In this document: positions 61,901 to 64,000 of the stretch, one piece after another
How positions within the stretch are numbered: the first letter of the stretch is position 1
Layout of the letters: the number at the start of each line of letters is the position of its first letter
Origin: Glandiceps talaboti
Lineage: Eukaryota > Hemichordata > Enteropneusta > Spengelidae
Direction of reading: 5' to 3'
Assembly (NCBI RefSeq): GCF_964340395.1
Contig: NC_135559.1
Coordinates: 16,894,550 to 16,958,549, forward strand
DNA: 64,000 bases
Notes under the pieces: model-generated
The model's input: only the letters and a program-made list of their open reading frames with translations
What the model was told of the DNA's origin: nothing
The model's database searches: none
Translations under genes and position numbers: made by a program

Positions 61901-64000
61901 TGTGGAGTCAAATGTACTGTATATATTTCTAGGTTAGTTGTTGTCATGTTACATGGTTTTGTCTTGAGTCAACGATAGCATTTAAGTGATAGGTCAATAT
62001 CACTTGAAATGAATGTTAATGTTTGCAGACTGAACCATAGAGTTCACAAGGTTAAAGATAAAACTAGATACAGCATACCTGGGCCTTGATAGTGCTTTGC
62101 TTTGTATCATCTAAGATAATTAATAACCACAGTTTTGTCATGTCTCAACAGTAGCATTTACATCACACATCAATATCACTTGAAATCTATTTTACATGTA
62201 CTGTGTGCCAGGACAGTTTGCAGACTGATAACGAGGGTTATGATAAAGTGTGGAGTACAGGAGATCTGACTAGTAAGCCCAGTATCTTCAAAGAAAACAT
62301 TTTCTTGAAAGAGATAAAAGTTATTTTTTTCTAAATATTCACTTGATAGTAAGGTATAGGGAAAAATCATAATTGGTGTGTCCCCAGAAATTGTTGTGTG
62401 TGAATGTTGTGTCAGATTGCCATAGAGGGCGCACTTGACTTAACAGCATTAACTTGATGTTTGCTTTTATTGAACGCAAATTTGTGTGGTTCCATTGTAT
62501 TTTTGTTTTGTGATCATATTAAAAAACTTTAGAAACTATTTTTTCTTGATTAAACATTTATTTATCCTAGATGTAAGTTTAAAATAGTTCTTACAATATT
62601 ATACATTCCCCTTTCAACTATCTAGTATACATTCTAACATAGAACAATTTTGATATATTTTCATCACAGTGTTCAGTACTGTAAGCATTAAAGTCATGAG
62701 TATTTAAGTGGTCACTGTATTGTAACATCACAGAGCTACAGGTAGTCATGTTGAAATGTAGTGACTGAGGCATTTGTTTACATCATAAAATGACTGACAT
62801 GTGAAAAATAGCAGTTAGGTCAGAGCTAGGTCAAAGATAACATGAAATGAGTTATAGAAACTGTTTATTGATAGGGTTAGAAGAACATTTTAGTTTTATA
62901 TTGTCAAGTTATTACAATTTGACATTGTGTGTTTACTGAACATCTCTGAAGTGTTGAAAGTGTAGACAAATGTATGCATATTATCTAGGTAATAGGTATT
63001 TTATCTAAGTTTTTGTCATTTGTCAACAGTAGCATTTTAGGTCACAGGTCAGTACCACTTGAAATAAATGTTACTGTGTGCCAGGACAGTTTACAGACTG
63101 GGAGTTCACAAGGTTATGATATAACTGGATAGTACAGACATGACTAGTATGTCCTCTAATCAAAGAAAACATATTGTTGAAAATGATAAAAGCTATTATT
63201 TTTCTGTATATTCACTTGATAGTAAGGTATAGAGAAAAAAACAACATATTTGGTACATCACCAGAAATTGTTGTGTGTCTGTGTTGTGTCAGATTGCCAT
63301 AGAGGGCGCACTTCACTTGACACAGTTAAACCTGATGTAGTTTTTTTAACACAACTTTTGCATGCTAATTATGTAGTTTTGTGAAATGTATTCATTATAT
63401 TAAACAACTTTTGAAGCCATGTTTTTCTCAACTGATGAATTTACCCTTGACGTGAGTTAAAAATAATTATCACAATAGTTTACCAACTCTGAATACAGTA
63501 AAAGTACTTGTTTTATGGTTTTGCTCTAGTTTGATGAAATATTACAAAATTATTGTTTTCTCATTAACTTCAAATAATTCTGTTTATCATTGTTTTCCTT
63601 GATGTCATTTTTAGCTACTTACAAAATTTTATTACAAGTATTTTATAGACTCTTTCATGTAGTGCCATGCAACCTGAACCAGGACAAAAATGTGGACTCT
63701 ACTTTAGTCTTCCTAATCTTCAGAGTCCTAAACTTCTTTTTGTGAAAACTGCTGTAAAGGTAGTTACTGGAAATGGTAAATTTGTCATGAAAATATAGAT
63801 TAAGTATACATAGTTTAATCTTAATGAAACTTAAAAACCTTAGGTGTCAACCTTATTTATCATGAACAGCTTAACATACATTGGCAAGTAGTCTAATGTA
63901 AGTTCCTTGATTCCTACATGAAACTAAACACCTAGAGAAAATGTTAATTACTTGACTTTTAAGAGTTGAATTGCATCATTTCTGTAGTTGTCTGCCATGT

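Larger units (their letters stand above)
44750..64000. repeat. About 8-kb tandem duplications built from about 1-kb modules; no genes seen
   Basis: Anchor sequences recur at a spacing near 8 kb: TAAAGGTAGTTACTGG at 47,806, 55,636 (one change) and 63,756; ATGGGTAGGC at 53,041 and 61,020; the 86-bp minisatellite at 48,701 and 56,516; the TATG array at 50,463 and 58,491. Inside, a module marked by AAAATGACTGACATGTGA or a close variant appears about ten times (near 45,035, 46,885, 51,091, 52,138, 53,747, 54,665, 59,041, 60,075, 61,733 and 62,780). The copies differ by small indels and substitutions. No conserved ORF or splice-supported exon was found. Confidence 0.85.

Overview
The window joins two things: the right-hand part of a decayed Polinton/Maverick-type virus-like transposon (1 to about 9,260) and invertebrate chromosomal DNA (about 9,260 to 64,000). 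The host looks like an AT-rich marine invertebrate, either a non-vertebrate deuterostome or a lophotrochozoan. This rests on a DED-Roc-COR-DED gene, long introns full of short interspersed repeats, and the Polinton itself. I cannot name the species from sequence alone.

Polinton part. All recognisable genes lie on the + strand in tight order: a cut-off gene at the left edge, a small membrane protein, an integrase with a chromodomain-like tail, an unknown protein, a larger capsid-type protein, a coiled-coil/membrane protein split in two, a second capsid-type protein (the only long intact gene), an A32/FtsK-like packaging ATPase, small ORFs, a membrane protein and a Cys-rich protein. It ends in AT-rich 125-bp repeats that look like the terminal region. 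Most genes carry a frameshift or a stop, so the copy is a fossil. The DNA polymerase expected for this class is not in the window and may lie further left. A recurrent TAGTATAAT-like motif precedes several genes, and short stop-rich tandem repeats follow several.

Host gene. One + strand gene runs from about 13,430 to 39,885. The exons give an N-terminal death effector domain (DED), a Roc GTPase spread over four exons, a COR domain in one large exon and a C-terminal DED. All splice phases agree. The most striking feature lies between the N-terminal DED and the Roc P-loop exon. Fifteen tandem units of about 452 bp (17,165-24,090) each hold a good 3' splice site, exactly three variable bases, and a good 5' splice site. 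Each would be a one-codon microexon. The array is preceded by a 5-nt microexon behind a long CT tract, which changes the reading phase from 1 to 0. It is followed by 6-, 3- and 24-nt microexons, all in phase 0. This looks like a cassette of single-amino-acid exons in the linker of an immune or cell-death type protein and is the main finding.

Right part. From about 44 kb to the end there is no convincing gene. The sequence is made of roughly 8-kb tandem duplications containing about 1-kb modules, an 86-bp minisatellite, a hairpin palindrome and TATG/TG arrays. Segments of 40-44 kb hold the 3' flank of the gene and a CpG-richer stretch.
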